Positions 34,000-46,620 of a DNA stretch of 64,000 bases are shown here, in pieces. Position numbers and translations under genes: made by a program. A model generated the notes under the pieces. That model was given only the letters and a program-made list of their open reading frames with translations, ran no database searches and was not told where the DNA came from. The stretch lies in NCBI GenBank assembly GCA_030704615.1, contig CM060731.1, positions 61,300,756 through 61,364,755 on the forward strand, given 5' to 3'. The DNA is from Takakia lepidozioides (Eukaryota > Streptophyta > Takakiopsida > Takakiales > Takakiaceae). Positions within the stretch are counted from its first letter, which is position 1. Every line of letters starts with the position of its first letter.

Positions 34000-35614
34000 A
34001 TGTACCCCAACAATGTGCAGATCATGGAGGCCGAAGCTGCAGGAAATACCATAAGGTCAACACTGGCCAGACCATCCAATCAGCAACCCGGAGAGTCTTG
34101 TTGGGCAGAGCAGCTGCTGACACTATGCGCGACAGCCATAGCTAGCAAGAATATTGTGCGCACCCAGCACCTCATGTGGGTTCTGAATGATTTGGCATCC
34201 CTTACAGGCGATGCAAATCAAAGACTGGCTGCCTACGGGCTTAAAGCCCTTTTCTGTAGAATCACAAGCGGGGATGAGTCAGTAGCATCTTATGACATGC
34301 GTCTAGCAATCAATCAGGTCGGGACTCTCGGCCCCAAGACAGTGCATAGAGCGCTGCTCAAGTTCCATGAAGTCAACCCCTGGCACCAGATGGTCTATAC
34401 GGTTGCCAATGCCTCCTTACTGCAAAGCTTTGTGGGACATAGCCACTTGCATGTCATCGATATCGGTGTGTCGCAAGGCACACAATGGCCTCTATTCATT
34501 GATGCCCTGGTCACACGAGTTTCCGGCCCTCCCGCACTCCTGCGGATAACGACACTGAAGGACCAGGGTACTCCATTGACTGCGGATGCCCAGATGAGCT
34601 CCTCTTCTGGGGAGTTTACGGATCGCCTGGTCAAGTTTGCCAATCTTATGGGCCTAAACGTGGAACTCGATACAGTGGTGGGCTCGTTGGAAACTATCAC
34701 TCGAGAGAACCTTAATCTCAGAAAGGGAGAGGTAATCACTTGACTTGGAACTTCAGGGTGGCTTGCATTTACAATATTTCCGTGCCTCACGCTATAATTT
34801 GTCGTTTACATCTTTGAGGTCTAGAGATGTAGATACACTTGTAGCCCTTCAGTACCACGTGATTTGAGAGCAAATTCTCAGGCCCAACCCATCCACATTG
34901 CACGGCGAAAAGCTGCTAACTTGCAGGTAAGTGCATTCTTTGTGGACCACTTTGCTTATGATAGATCTGTAGAGTAAACTTGACAGCTCCAGATAAGTAA
35001 ACCTCTAAAGAAGCGGAATGTTTCATGGAACTTAGGTTCTTGCAGTCTGTGCCCAATTTCGTCTGCATCGGCTAAGCGATGAGATTGATGTGAGTACTGA
35101 GGCACCACCAAACGGTGTTATTAGTCCATCTAAAGCGAGTTCTCCTCGGGACGCCTTTCTCCACTTTTTGCGAGAGTTGGAGCCTCGTGTGCTGATTCTC
35201 AGCGACAATGATACAGACCACCTCTCCCCCGACCTCCTTCCTCGCTTTCATAACGTGACGAGGTACTTCTGGAAGTTCCTCGATTCTTCGAGTGCAGCTT
35301 TCCATGGTCAGGACAGTGAAGACCGCCAAATCATTGAGTATGAGGCTGCCATGACCATGCTCAACAATGTGGCTTGCGAAGGGACCGCACGCGTAGAGCG
35401 GAATGAAACCCATGTAGGGTGGGGAAGGCGAATGGAGAGAGTTGGATTTGTACAAGTTCTCCCTTGTAAAGAAATTCTGGATACTGTTCATTTGCTTCTC
35501 CAAAAGTATGGCGCCAATTGGGATTTTTCTGTGGCCGGAAACTCTGTCGCTTTAATGTGGAAGCACCAGCCAGTCACTTTCTGCTCGGTTTGGAAGACTC
35601 AGTCATCATCGTAA
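34000..35614 (+). CDS. GRAS-domain transcriptional regulator, two exons
   Basis: Exon 1 (34000-34731) and exon 2 (35036-35614) join in phase 0 across a GAG|GTAATC...CTTAG|GTTCTT intron, giving 436 residues. Leucine heptad I lies at about residues 35-85 (LLTLCATAIASKN), VHIID-like LHVIDIGVSQGTQWPLFIDAL at about 148-168, and leucine heptad II (ITTLKDQ, FTDRLVKFANLMGL) next. Exon 2 supplies VLAVCAQFRLHRLSDE, the PFYRE region, ERNETHVGWGRRMERVGF, and the SAW-like end WKHQPVTFCSVWK. FHEVNPWHQMVYTVANASLL and the RNE..VGW motif recall the SHORT-ROOT/SCL32 side of the family, so that subgroup is likely but not certain. It acts in the nucleus as a transcription cofactor or regulator. Confidence 0.85.
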
Positions 35615-35689
35615 GCTGAGCACTTGAGCTTGTAGGCGCACCCTGTGTTATAATTTGTGAATATATATTGATCAAGTTGGTCACTCAAA

Positions 35690-35865
35690 AGCTTCATGAG
35701 TTTGAGCTCAGATATCTGGAAAGCCCCAACTGATTGTTTATACCAAGGTAAGTCAGCCTACTGGAGTGAGTCCCTCACAAAGATAGTGCCTATTCCCTAG
35801 GTTTCCGTCCAAACTGGGCATGGAGTCTATGGCCACAAGGCGGCAAACAAAGTCTAATGAGTACA
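35690..35865 (+). mobile_element. LINE-B 3' tail fragment
   Basis: It matches the LINE-B end at 28380-28571 (GGTAAGTC at 35749, GTCTATGGCCACAAGGC, TAATGAGTACAT) in the 3' flank of the GRAS gene. Confidence 0.7.
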
Positions 35866-36374
35866 TTTCAAGCTTACCTGTTCATCCATTTCTTCATTCA
35901 AAAACTCAATTCACAAGCTCAATGCATCAACAATGAACAAAATAATTTACAGCCTTGTCAACTTGTCCCCAGAAATCTTCGGAATCTCACAACAGCAGTA
36001 AAGTCGATTTCCATGAAAAGAGATGTGTCACTTCCACACATGTTGAAATGGCAAACTCATACAGCTTTTGCTTTACAAAAAGGCTCAAGTTAATGTACAA
36101 GACAAGGGCCCCTGAACCTCTGTGGCTTCCAAGGATCTAATGCAGAATTTCACAACTCAAAGCACCAACAAGTTTACACGACTACCCCTTGCAAGAGATA
36201 GTGTGGGCTACTCCATCCAATCAAACATAAGCTTCTATAATCCCACAATGGGATCTATTTGCAAAGAAAGATTTTGCTTATTGAATTAGGCCCTTCTCAA
36301 TGCCATCTAGGGGTCCTTCAAATAATGCATGGTCAGGTTGCTATATGAGGTTGAGGGGGGACCAACAGGTGGCA

Positions 36375-39300
36375 TCAGTAGGAGTTGTCATACTGTGGCC
36401 CAAGTAGATCCCGCAGTGTGATGCCTTTGAACACCGGACAGGTCTTCGAGTTTGATTTTCTCTCCTCGCTCTTGCGTTCCAAAGTTGCATCCTGGTTGTA
36501 GGTGTGATCCCTCACCTCCTGCCTCACCTCATCGCTTTCACTTGCAGTTTCCCACTCTGAATCCCCCTCCTCTTCCTCCTCCTGCTCCTCCTCCTCTGAC
36601 TCTGCATCTCCATTCGCCTCGTACTGAATACTCCCATGTTTTATTGCCGCATCCTTAAACAGCCAGGCTGCTTGCATTTGCTTCTTGACTAAGCGCTCCA
36701 CATATTCCGGGACCCTGTTCTGTTTGAGGTCTGTTTCATTTGCACCAGACTGGGAGCACTCGTTGATGAACATGATAGCATCCAAAAGGCTTTCTTTGTG
36801 GAAGGCCAGCATCTCATATGCCTGCATCCAGGTGAGAAATCCCAAGTGATATTCAGGAGTGACTGTCATTGTGAAGGTGGCAGCAAGCCAACATTTCTGT
36901 GTTTCAAGAATTGATCACGCCCCCACTTGTGCTTAGATTCGAAATTTAATATGGTACACTACCTGCATTTAAAAGGTTGGTGAATATGGGCTCATCGGTT
37001 GCCCTCATCCGATACTATATATGTCTTGGAGACCATATATAGATAGATATATCAGCACTCTTACCAGATTAGTGTTTTTGCCTCTGTGGCTCTTGGAAAA
37101 ATCCAGATCGCAGCACTTGAACAATGACTGTATGGCAGCTCAGAAACTCAAATACCGGTACAGTTTGTTCAAACAATGGCTTCAGTGAAAATTGAGGCAT
37201 GCACACACAACTTTACCTGTGCCCTTCTCCATAAGCTTTTGCCATGGCGATTGACTGGATTGTGAAGAGAGAGTGCCCGCGTGGTATCACTGATCGCTCC
37301 TTCTGCATTGTGAAGCAACAAATGGCACTGTGCACGATTGCTATGTAGCACGACCCTCTCCTTCTTTGACCGCACAGGGCATAGATTAAGAGCTTCAGTA
37401 TATTTAGCTGCTGCACCAGCTATGTCGCCAGAGGAAAACCTTGAATTTCCCTCCAACTTCACAACTAGTGCTGCTGCTTGCTTTATTTGTAGATCCTCCT
37501 TGGGAGCCGTCTTTTCCCACTTTGCTTTCTTTCGTAGGGCAGCAAACTCGTCCAATAGTTGCCGAGTTTGAGTGGATAGGTGTGCTGTGATAGACGGAGA
37601 TGGATTAGGCTTATAGTCTTGCAGAAGCACACTTGTCATAACCTCCCCAAGCCGCTTGTGGTCTCCCAAGCTTGGCAGCTCTGCCAGGTCTACGAGTGCC
37701 ACTGTAGCTTTGTCTAACACCTGACAACAGAACCATTTTGTGTGAGGTATAATCAATGCAAATTTGCATCAACAATTAATATGACACACCCTTGAGGGAA
37801 AATCCACGGCAGACACTCGCTGTTCTGGCCAGTCATGGAGTTTGCACCCACCAGTGTGAGCCTCAGCTTGAGATCGCCAAGATGTCCCCCACAGCCTTGG
37901 AGAGAAAGCGAGAGAGAGAAGAGAAGCAGATCAGAGGAAAGATCAGAAGAAGGAACAAGAGGGATCAGACATTACCTTTGTGTCCAGTACTGGGATTCCC
38001 TTGAAAAAAACAACTAATTCAGGCTTTCCAGATTTCCTCTAGAAAGCCCTTCACACTAGCATCAATCAGGTGTAAGCTGCCCAGCAACTAGACCCTAACA
38101 GCGCAAGGGCTTTATGGCTCAGCCTCAAGATTTTCGAAGTTGGTGAACAAAGGCGCAGGGACTATGTTCTTGCTGAAGAGGGTCGATCTCTGATGAGAAT
38201 ACCCCCGGACATTGTATCAGAAAATGGATATTAAATTAAGGCTGCCCACACATCGGGCACTACCAATCTCCCTTTCTGCGTCTGTTTATTGTTCAAAGGT
38301 AGACTCCCCGCCCTGAGGTTATTTTCAGTCGAGTGCCGAGGGTAGATAGGCCCTTCAGATCATCCTGAAGGTCCTCACAAACCGGAAACAAGTTCAGGGA
38401 AGTTTTATCCCTAGCTTTGTTGAAGAGAGAGAGAATGTACTCATAAGACTTTGTTTGCCAAAGCCTTCTGGCCACAGACTCCGCTGAAGAGAGAATGTAC
38501 TCATAAGACGTTGTTTGCCGTAGCCTTGTGGCCATTGACCCCGCGCCCAGTTTGAGCGGAAACCAAAGGGACAGAACCTACCTCCATCAGGGGCTGACGT
38601 TCGTAGTAAGACTTACCTTGATACATAGAATTGATCCGGGTTTTCCAGATATCCTCTAGAAATCCCTTCACACAAGCATCAATCTGCTGTGTGTGATTTG
38701 CCCAAAAACTAGGCCTCAGAAGGGCCTGGGCTTTTGGCTCAGCCTCGAGACTTTCAAAGTTGGTAAACAGAGGTACAGGCACAATTCCCTTGATAGATTG
38801 CAGAGAGCGTCTCTTTGGTGAGAGAACCCCGGACAGTGTATCAGAAAATGAATATTGTTGGCTGAAGAGAGAGAGAAAGAGAATGTACTCAAAAGACGTT
38901 TACCGTAGACTTGTGGCCATTGACCCACGCCCAGTTTGAGCAGAACACAAAGGAACATAAACTACCTTTGTCAGGGGCTGACGCCGATAGTATGACTTAC
39001 CTTGGAACAGACAAGAGAAAAGAGAGCGAGAGAGAGAGAGAGAGAGACCTTCAGCCGAGTAGTTGGATCTTGCAGCAACCACACAAGGCAATCAACAGCC
39101 ATGTACTGCCAGTCATCTGATGATCGTGCAATGTTACACAGTGTGTCTATGATGCCTGGGCAGTCCGCCACCGGTGACCTTCCTAACCTCTGATGACAGA
39201 TTGTGCGCAAAAGCCCCACCCCAGCCGGCGAATTCTCATTAACAAGTCCACCCCACATGCCTGGAAGCTGCCCCAGAAAATCAGTCTGGCAAATTATGGG

Positions 39301-41018
39301 GAGAAACTCGTCCTTGAAGGCGAAACAGTTGATCAGCTGTAACGACCAGCATTGTAACTGGCTAGCCCACTCCTCTGCCTTGCGCGATTCCATTTCCAGA
39401 CCACCCATTCCCCGTGTCAGGAGGTCACAATGGTAGCTCATGCGTTTATCGACAAACTGTAGAAAGTGGGTGTACACTATTTCCAAGGCATCAATTGCAA
39501 GCTGAATTGAAAGCTCTAATATGTCCCTGTAGGCTGCAACTGCTGGAAATGTACTATCATATGTCGCCAGGTGTCCAAGTGCCCGCACCGCCACCCTTTG
39601 CTCAACCCATGTCAACCGCCCCCTCAGAAGCTCCATCAAAGCAGATATGACACCTGGCAACACCAACTATTTCATCAGCCAGTGCTCTGAAGAAAGATGG
39701 TCTACTGCTGATCACTGTATCTAGTCATTGAAGTAGAGAATCAAATCACATCTTTAGAGTGTTGTCATGCTTCTTGTGTTGTAAACCAGATATCCTGCAA
39801 GTATCTTGCAAGTACACAGCCAGCATAAAGTCACCTCTGATAGTACTAAACTTGAGAAACCATCAAGCATGCGAGTCCAAATGTTACCTGCCCTCACAGC
39901 CCGCTCTGCAAACTCTTCAACATTCATAGTGTACGACCCAATTATGTGGGCCGCATAATATGGAATATATACATTCTGGTCTTGGGCTAGCCAATGGCGG
40001 TCCTCAATACCCTTCCATATAAGTGCAGACATGCATTCAAAGATGCCGAGTTCAATAAACTCGGAGTCGTTAGGGTGCGCCATTGCAGTATTCCATAGTC
40101 CGCTAATAGCCAACACCTGTAACACACAGACCTCCACATGTAAATATACACACTGGCTCCATGCTTCACAATGCCCCTGGTTTGTGCACTTTGCCCTCTT
40201 GCTATCCCTTACCCTTACAAAAATAAGGTTGCCAAGGGTGAAAACGTAGCCATTCTACTTCAGGCCTCATGAATCATGTATTTGGACAAACATGTGGTGA
40301 TATAGCTCAGATCAGCTACTATTGCAGCGGTTATGAAAGGTTATATCTGTTGTGGCTGTGCCTTACCCTTTTCCTTCCTGCCCAGGGGAGGAAGCCCTCG
40401 TCTCTCACACTCCCACATGTCCCTCCCATATTACAACTGACAAGGAGTATTCAAAGCTCAAGTGCAATAAGCTGTGGACAGCCTTGAAAGTCCTGCTCAA
40501 AAGGAATTAAAGTGAAGCTCCACACGACTATGCTCTGACATTCTTCACGGCCTTTTATGAATCAAGGACTGTCCCAGAGTATTCAACTAACTTCACAATC
40601 AAGTTAGATGTCTGCCTCTGTGGAGCTATGTAACCGAGAGAAAGAATCCATTAGCCCAATGAGCAGATAGTGAGGCTACCATTCAATGTAGGTTGGAGTG
40701 GGTATTCTTCCCAAAACAAGACGACCTTCTTCAAGCAACTCAAGCATGTCAGTACACCTCCTTCTATCAGTTTGTGAAATTAAAGACAATGCCAACAGCC
40801 CTGACCCACCTGAAGTATTCCGCATATAGATTATATAATTTCAAAGCAATGTGAATCTCTCTATTGAATAGACTGATGATCACCTGTCCTTCTTCATTTT
40901 GCCCAGGCAACTCCTTAAAAAACTTGGCAATGCTCGTGCGACGTTTCACAGGGCTTTCCTCTTTCATCACACAAAAAAAGCACCCTGGATAGGGACAATC
41001 GGTTGCATGTCTCTCCAT
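36375..41018 (-). CDS. ARM-repeat plus TPR protein, five coding exons
   Basis: Coding exons: 41018-40884, 40116-39888, 39653-39049, 37720-37217 and 36821-36375. All introns are GT-AG and phases agree, giving 639 residues with no lesion. The start MERHATDCPYPGCFFCVMKEE is Cys-rich. Armadillo-like helices follow (ISGLWNTAMAHPNDSEFIEL, LIWKGIEDRHWLAQDQNVYI, LTWVEQRVAVRALGHLATYD, LLTRGMGGLEMESRKAEEW). Exon 4 holds TPRs (GNSRFSSGDIAGAAAKYTEA, HSNRAQCHLLL, AISDTTRALSL). The last exon ends in an acidic tail. It matches a conserved plant family annotated as ARM-repeat/TPR-like, of unknown biochemical role; TPRs suggest chaperone or partner binding. Intron 3 holds LINE-B tails in the same orientation. 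Confidence 0.9.
38020..39010 (-). mobile_element. Tandem LINE-B 3' tails in an intron
   Basis: Within intron 3 (37721-39048) of the ARM/TPR gene, at least three partial LINE-B 3' ends follow each other on the minus strand. They contain RDKTSLNLFPV, EAEPKAQALLRPSFWANHTQ, GKSYYERQPL, and end TATGAGTACATTCTCTC. GA-rich tracts (38425-38435, 38480-38490, 38865-38885, 39011-39047) separate them. Confidence 0.8.
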
Positions 41019-42900
41019 CCCCTTCAGAAACAATATTGCTACCTTGTGTCCGTTGTACCCGCATCCCTTGGAGAACAGACTGTATTCATTACAACAGATC
41101 GTCACTTTCACTACTGCTCCATTTGCACATCCTTAGATACTGAACACACGAAGGACAGGGTTAAACTAGCATCTTCACTAGCCTAACATGAATGGAAATA
41201 AAAAAAAACTAGGGCACTGGCAAGTCTTAGGTCTTGTCCATTCCATGATAGGGGAGCACATTCGTATCAACAAGCCCAAACTAACTGCACCTGCATGGAC
41301 CATGCTTCAGTACATGTAAACGAGCTCTATGAAAGCTTCTGGAGAAACCAAGAAGATACTCATTCCACCAAAAAATCTGTACTACACTCCGTCAATGTGA
41401 ACCCATTGATCTGGGACTTGGTAAGGTTCTGTGTCACCAAATTACAGTACTTTAATACGCCAACAAAGCTAGCCAAACCCTAGCACCAGCATTTCATAAT
41501 GCTCTGTGAGAAACCCTGTGACCAGAACAATTACTCCTCTCATCGATTGGTATGACTAGCCGGTGGGTATGACTAGAGTATTCTGGCAGGAAAGGTTCTG
41601 CTACTCTCTTGTCCTACCTGCAAATGGCACTCCAAGGGATTCTAGATGATTTTGCACAAAGCACAATGCTTAGCTACTACTGAAATTTTGTCTGTAAACG
41701 AGGCCAGTTGGGGGGGGGCAGCAGCAGGGTACCCACAGTGGTGGGCCAACAACCTCACCTGACAGTAGCATGGCATGCATAACACTCCTCACCGAAGAAA
41801 GAACTGAGTGAGCTGATTGTTGCTGGGCCTCATCAGGTGAAATAGGCTAAGGAAATCCTCAAGGCACAGCCATACTGCATTTGCAGAAGCTGATGTACCA
41901 TGTAAAAGAGTATAACTTGTTTGGGAGGACTTCGAGCAACTAGAAAGAAAATAAGTTGAATACTGCCAATTATTTCCAGGGTCCTGGTGAGTTAATACTA
42001 GATCTGCAGACTCGGAAAGAGGTCCCTTGACAAAATCTATGTAAGAGATTTCAGACAGCTGAAATGACAGGGTAGCACTGTAGAGGAGACAGTCGACCGG
42101 AATGGTATACAGACTAGATTACCTCTGCACCGATTATCCATACAACCTCCAGCCCGCGTACTCACGCCTTAGAGATTCGTAACGATGACGCCCAACTCAC
42201 TTGAACGTCTAACTGAGCTTCACACCCGAGCACCAGTTCTACAACAACGTACCCCACGTTTGATTCGACCTGCTTGTTGCCAGCAGCTCTACTCTTAACT
42301 GCCTCGTTCACTGGCCCAAACATGGCCTTCCTTCTGACGTTATCAAGTGGAAGACCTCTGGGATCGCCAAATGAGCCAGGTCCAGAGCTCTCCTTGTCTA
42401 GTTCTGCGATTCGCCTCTTCCAAGCACCCAAAATCACATCCACCCTACAGATGCTCCACATTCCCCTTTCTTCCAGTCCCCAACGCAGGATCCTTTCTAC
42501 TCATCTCACCTCAATTCAATCGTTCCTACTCCCTAAAGTCCAACACTACAACGCTTTCCTTCCAGCTTCTGACTACCAAAAACAAACTCGGAATCGACTG
42601 GATGTGGCGGGAAGATTGCGAGGGAGCGGACGGCTGTGGGCCCAAGCTCGGCCAGCACACAGAGGGGGAACAGAGGAGCGATGGTGCGAAGCTGCCTCTC
42701 CTGCAGCGATGGCACGGGGTGCGAGAAGGACCCTCCTTCTCTTCTGCCCCCAACCCCGTCCTTCCTCCCTGACACTCCCCCCCCACACTTCCACCAACAC
42801 TCCCTAAGTTACTCCCCAACACTCTCCCTCATTTCCCATTTACTATTATGCCCACTAACCCAACCGAGTCCCTAGTCCCTACTAGCACACTGTGAGGGAA
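41019..42900 (-). promoter_or_regulatory. 5' region of the ARM/TPR gene, with possible upstream exon
   Basis: An open stretch from the ATG at 42461 ends at a consensus CAA|GTGAGT donor at 42201/42200. It encodes about 87 residues (LGAWKRRIAELDKESS) and would be a 5' leader exon or uORF, because the conserved protein start is at 41018. 42480-42880 is C/T-rich on the plus strand, typical of a transcription start region. The link is inference. Confidence 0.35.
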
Positions 42901-43244
42901 AAATTAGCCCAGCTTTTTTCGGTCAACTTGAAAGGGGACAGAGGAGAGGGAGAGGGCCGTTTGAAACTTTTCTCTCTGTGGAACTGAAGCCAAACATGAA
43001 ATAAAGAGGGGGTGGAAAAAATAACCTTGGCTATCTTTACACTGCAAGAGAGGAGAGGCATTACTTACTAAGTTGGGCTCAGCTCCTTTTCCTAAAAAAA
43101 CAGAAAAAAGGAGATGAGAGTTCCCCCAACAGTGCTGACTCTGCCTTAATTGTCATCATTGACTCTTCAGTGCTACATGTGCTACAGTAGGTTTTTTTTC
43201 TTTTTTGCCCCTAAGGGAGAGTTCGTGGGGGGCGACTGCCCTTG

Positions 43245-43475
43245 TTAAATACAGTGAGAGGAGAAAATTACCTCATTCGCATTTCAAAGAATCTTGCAAT
43301 GACAAGGCTCACCATGGGACACCGGCCAAGGGAATGGGGGAGAAGATTATATGATTCTTCCACATACAATAGAGCCCACCCCCAAAAGGGGGTAGTACCT
43401 GTGCGGAGGGGCGAAAGAAAACCTGTCCCTATCTCTCATCGTTCGGGAGGCTCTTATTTACGCTAACTTCGCTTG
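43245..43475 (+). repeat. Dispersed repeat family R, copy 3
   Basis: Shares GTGAGAGGAGAAAATTACCT, GAGCCCACCCCC...GGGGGTAGTACC and GGCTCTTATTTACGCTA with copies at 20885 and 21735. Confidence 0.55.
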
Positions 43476-44539
43476 GGGTTATATTCGTTATATTGGTTGG
43501 TATATGGAGTATCTTTACGCCGACGAGTAGTTCAGCACGACCCGTCCGGTCCTGCTACGAAAGCAGGGCATTTGATGGCAATGCCATTAAATGTTTTTGA
43601 AGGTGATGGTCCGTAGTTTGGTCACAGGTGGGTTTTCACTTTACACTTTTAGGGGCCTAGATACACACATCTTGGCCCAGCAGTGAAAGCTTGGCTAGGC
43701 CTAAGGTAGCAGGATTTGAGCCTGTTTTCCCCCATGCCACACGGCCCTTAATTCTTTTTTTTCAATAAGAGGGGATAGAAGACTTCAAATTTTATTTATG
43801 CGGGAAAAAAAAAAAAATGTCAGTTTTAAAAAATGACAATGTAAGTGATTTTTATTTGTTAGCGAAACGGGTTGATTTACTGCTGTTTGACAGCTTGCAA
43901 TTCAGGAGAGAAAATGGCTGAAAAAAGTCAATTTCCAGTTGGTGAATGAGGTGACCTGAGCAGGAATGAAAGGACCCAACATTGTGATAGTGAGCACGTC
44001 CTCTCAGTGGGCACCACTGTGGGGAATTGTTAGTTATTTTGTTAGTTATATTTGTTTATCCTCTTAAATAGATGGATCAACAAATAATCTAAAAGTTGGA
44101 CTGCCATTATGTTCCCAGTCAACAGAATCAAACCTTGTGTACCTATGTATGGAAAGACTACAAGCTTAGAAGGAAATTAAAAATTAAAATCATTACTTGC
44201 CATATATATATGTGTGTGTGTGGTTGCCACTTACAAACACCGGTTGGCATCGTATATCATACATGTGGTTGCCACCGTTGGAATAACAACAAACAAGGTC
44301 TTCCAGCCCAATGGAAACTGAGGATATTGGTGGCCGGGAAGCTTTCTTCTTGGGAGCTTCATCTCACAGGTACTTAGTAAGAGGGAGAGTTCCTGCCCTA
44401 CCAGGGCGGGAGCCTATTTGAAAATCAGGGAATATGTGCGGACGGGAATTTTACAATGAGGAATCTAGTATTCTATCCTATGGTTCCACCGTCCCAGACA
44501 TGGAAGACAAGAAGGTACTGAAATTTGCAATTTTTATGG

Positions 44540-44615
44540 TTTTTGTTTTTTTTTAAGGAAACAGGGGACAGTGGCCCTGAGCACAACTTTATTTAGAATT
44601 ATTGAGGGGGAATGT
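44540..44615 (-). mobile_element. Antisense LINE-A 3' end
   Basis: AACAGGGGACAGTGGCCCTG is the reverse complement of the LINE-A tail core. Confidence 0.5.
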
Positions 44616-44778
44616 CAACCTAGTTTTTGAGGCATAGATAGGCTACTGCTGGGTCATTTGGTAATTTGCTGTATTTAAATAGGCTGAGGTGTGCCTAGAC
44701 TTTAGGCTCAATCCACGTAAGCACTGCCAAAAAATGTTTTGTTTGTATTTACCGTGCCGTTAAAAAGCAGAATTCATC

Positions 44779-45030
44779 AGGGTGCATTCCACCTGGCGGA
44801 ATGCACCCCATCAGCTCCATCGAGTGCATTCCGAAATGCAGAATGCACCGGCCATCAGATTTTTTTTTCATACAATTTTTTGGCATTTCTTTACGCAGGG
44901 TAACGCCCCTTGTGTGGGGCATTCCCGGATTTTCAGGCCTTCCCCTAGGGCGGTATGCTGGGGCTACCGCCCTCGGCGTCAGGCCCTTAAATCAGGGAAT
45001 ACCCTCTACTCAGGGCATTACCCTATCATA
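44779..45030. repeat. Cluster of hairpins
   Basis: Successive inverted repeats: GGGTGCATTCC/GGAATGCACCC around a 7-base loop (44780-44808), GTGCATTC/GAATGCAC (44824-44848), GGGTAACGCCCC/GGGGCATTCCC (about 44898-44928), GGGCGGTA/TACCGCCC (about 44949-44973), and AGGGAATACCCT/AGGGCATTACCCT (about 44994-45024). Confidence 0.75.
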
Positions 45031-45722
45031 GTCTTTAGCCTGATAACCAGTTTAGATCACCGACTTATAAACTTTAGTTACCAATGGAACAAGATATTTA
45101 GGCAATTCTGTTGACGTTGAAAACCTGAACGGAAAGGGCCACCCGCCAGCCCATACTGGTTGAAATCCTATTTGTGGAATTGACATTAAAAACTGAGCAC
45201 CGTGAAAATCATCCTTTTAAAGAAAATGTATTAAGTAGTAAAACGTTTTTCATGAATTTAATTTCATTATAAAATTTCATATTTACAAATAAATATATTC
45301 ATTAAATTATTATTGAAAACCAGCATTCGAATTCCGACCTTGAAGTGAGATCACTTTTCATGACATACTTTTATAAACTATATTAGAGTCTGAAGTGGAA
45401 AAAATAAAAAATAAAAATAACGGGGGTGACCAGTGTCCCCTCTTTTCAAATCTTCACAGGGAAATATACTTCTTGGGTTCATCCGTCATCCATGGTGGTG
45501 TGTGCTTCATGGCCCCTTGGGTTTTTTTTTTGTAACCTGTTATTTGTAATATATATATATTATATATATAGAGGAGGGCCACTGTTCCCTCTTATGTGAT
45601 ATACTATATAGGGAACACAAATCAGACCCCTTAATTATAGCAATGAGAATATAACCTCTCGTCGAGCACAAAGGCTCAAATAATAATAAATAATAATATA
45701 CACATATAATATATGATGGTTC
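45031..45722. other. Gene-free AT-rich stretch
   Basis: No product recognised; (TA)n near 45551-45570. Confidence 0.4.
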
Positions 45723-46490
45723 AGGTTCCAAATATTTTTTTCTGAGGGGGCCTGCTTGCAGAGCCTACGAAAGGGAGCTAGAAGAAACCAAATAAATTGT
45801 ATACCCCTTACCCTCCTTATATAGTCTCTCCAGGTGGTGGTGGAGCCTTCTAGAAGGGGGCCCACCACCTCATCCCATGCCCTATAAAAAAAAACCGTTG
45901 CATGCAGCCCTACCTGCAAGCCCATTGGCCGCTCCAACCACGTAACAGTACAGGTGTCCACATCCACTCGACCCACTTTGTTCCTCTCCAAGCCTCCCGC
46001 GGCCCCATGCTATTGGCTGTTCCCACAGTGTATGGTCTTTCTGACCTTCCGAAACTGACCAAATGAGTTTGGGTACCTATCTATGGAAGGGGGGCTTATT
46101 CATCATTTGCTCTGCTAATAAATAAATATATTATGACATGGTTTGCGTTTTTTTTGGGGCCTGCGTCTGCAGAGCCCACTACTTACTAGCTTAGTAAGTA
46201 GTAAGTTAGTATGTAGTAAGAGGCAAGGGCCTCTCTTTTTTATATACCCTCATAAGGCGGTGGGACCCTTCTAGAAGGTTGCCCTGTGACACATGTCACC
46301 CCTAGACCACCACGTGATACCTTTTTATCCCAACTTCGCGGATGAACCATCCCCAATTTAATAGCTCTCGCCTTCCTGCCTTCTTTAATCTGGGCGGTTA
46401 TTCATCATTACCTCTACTTCTATTAATTTATTATGTCATGGTTTGCATTTTTTTGGGGCCCCTGCCTTTGCAGAGCCCACAAAAAGACGA
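45723..46490 (+). repeat. Tandem repeats with TATA and CCTTCTAGAAGG palindrome
   Basis: The phrase GGGGCCTGC..TGCAGAGCC recurs near 45748, 46159 and 46457. Each of the first two is followed by a TATATA-type box and by the CTTCTAGAAG palindrome (near 45848 and 46268), then by TTATTCATCATT (46096, 46398) and TTATGNCATGGTTTGC (46134, 46434). Unit lengths are about 410 and 302 bp. The blocks look like promoter-bearing LTR or spacer repeats. Confidence 0.65.
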
Positions 46491-46499
46491 AACCGCGAT

Positions 46500-46620
46500 T
46501 TGCGACGCCCGGGCGTCGCGGAAAAAAAAACAAAAAAAAACAAACAAAAAAACCTACTCTACAAAGCAGAATTAGCACCGTCCGGGGGTCGCAAAGTGTG
46601 ACGCCCGGACGTCGCAATTT
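46500..46620. repeat. GACGCCCGGGCGTC palindromes
   Basis: GCGACGCCCGGGCGTCGC at about 46503-46520 is a perfect 18-bp palindrome. GTGACGCCCGGACGTCGC at about 46599-46616 is a near copy about 96 bp on. The interval is A-rich. Confidence 0.8.

Larger units (their letters stand above)
42901..44778. other. Gene-poor repeat region
   Basis: No gene recognised. Contains dispersed repeat R copy 3, a (TG)n stretch near 44207-44222 and the antisense LINE-A tail. Confidence 0.4.

Noticed and set aside
42526-42822. Overlapping ORFs on both strands
   Set aside because: C/T-rich low-complexity sequence without motifs; more likely promoter or 5' UTR.
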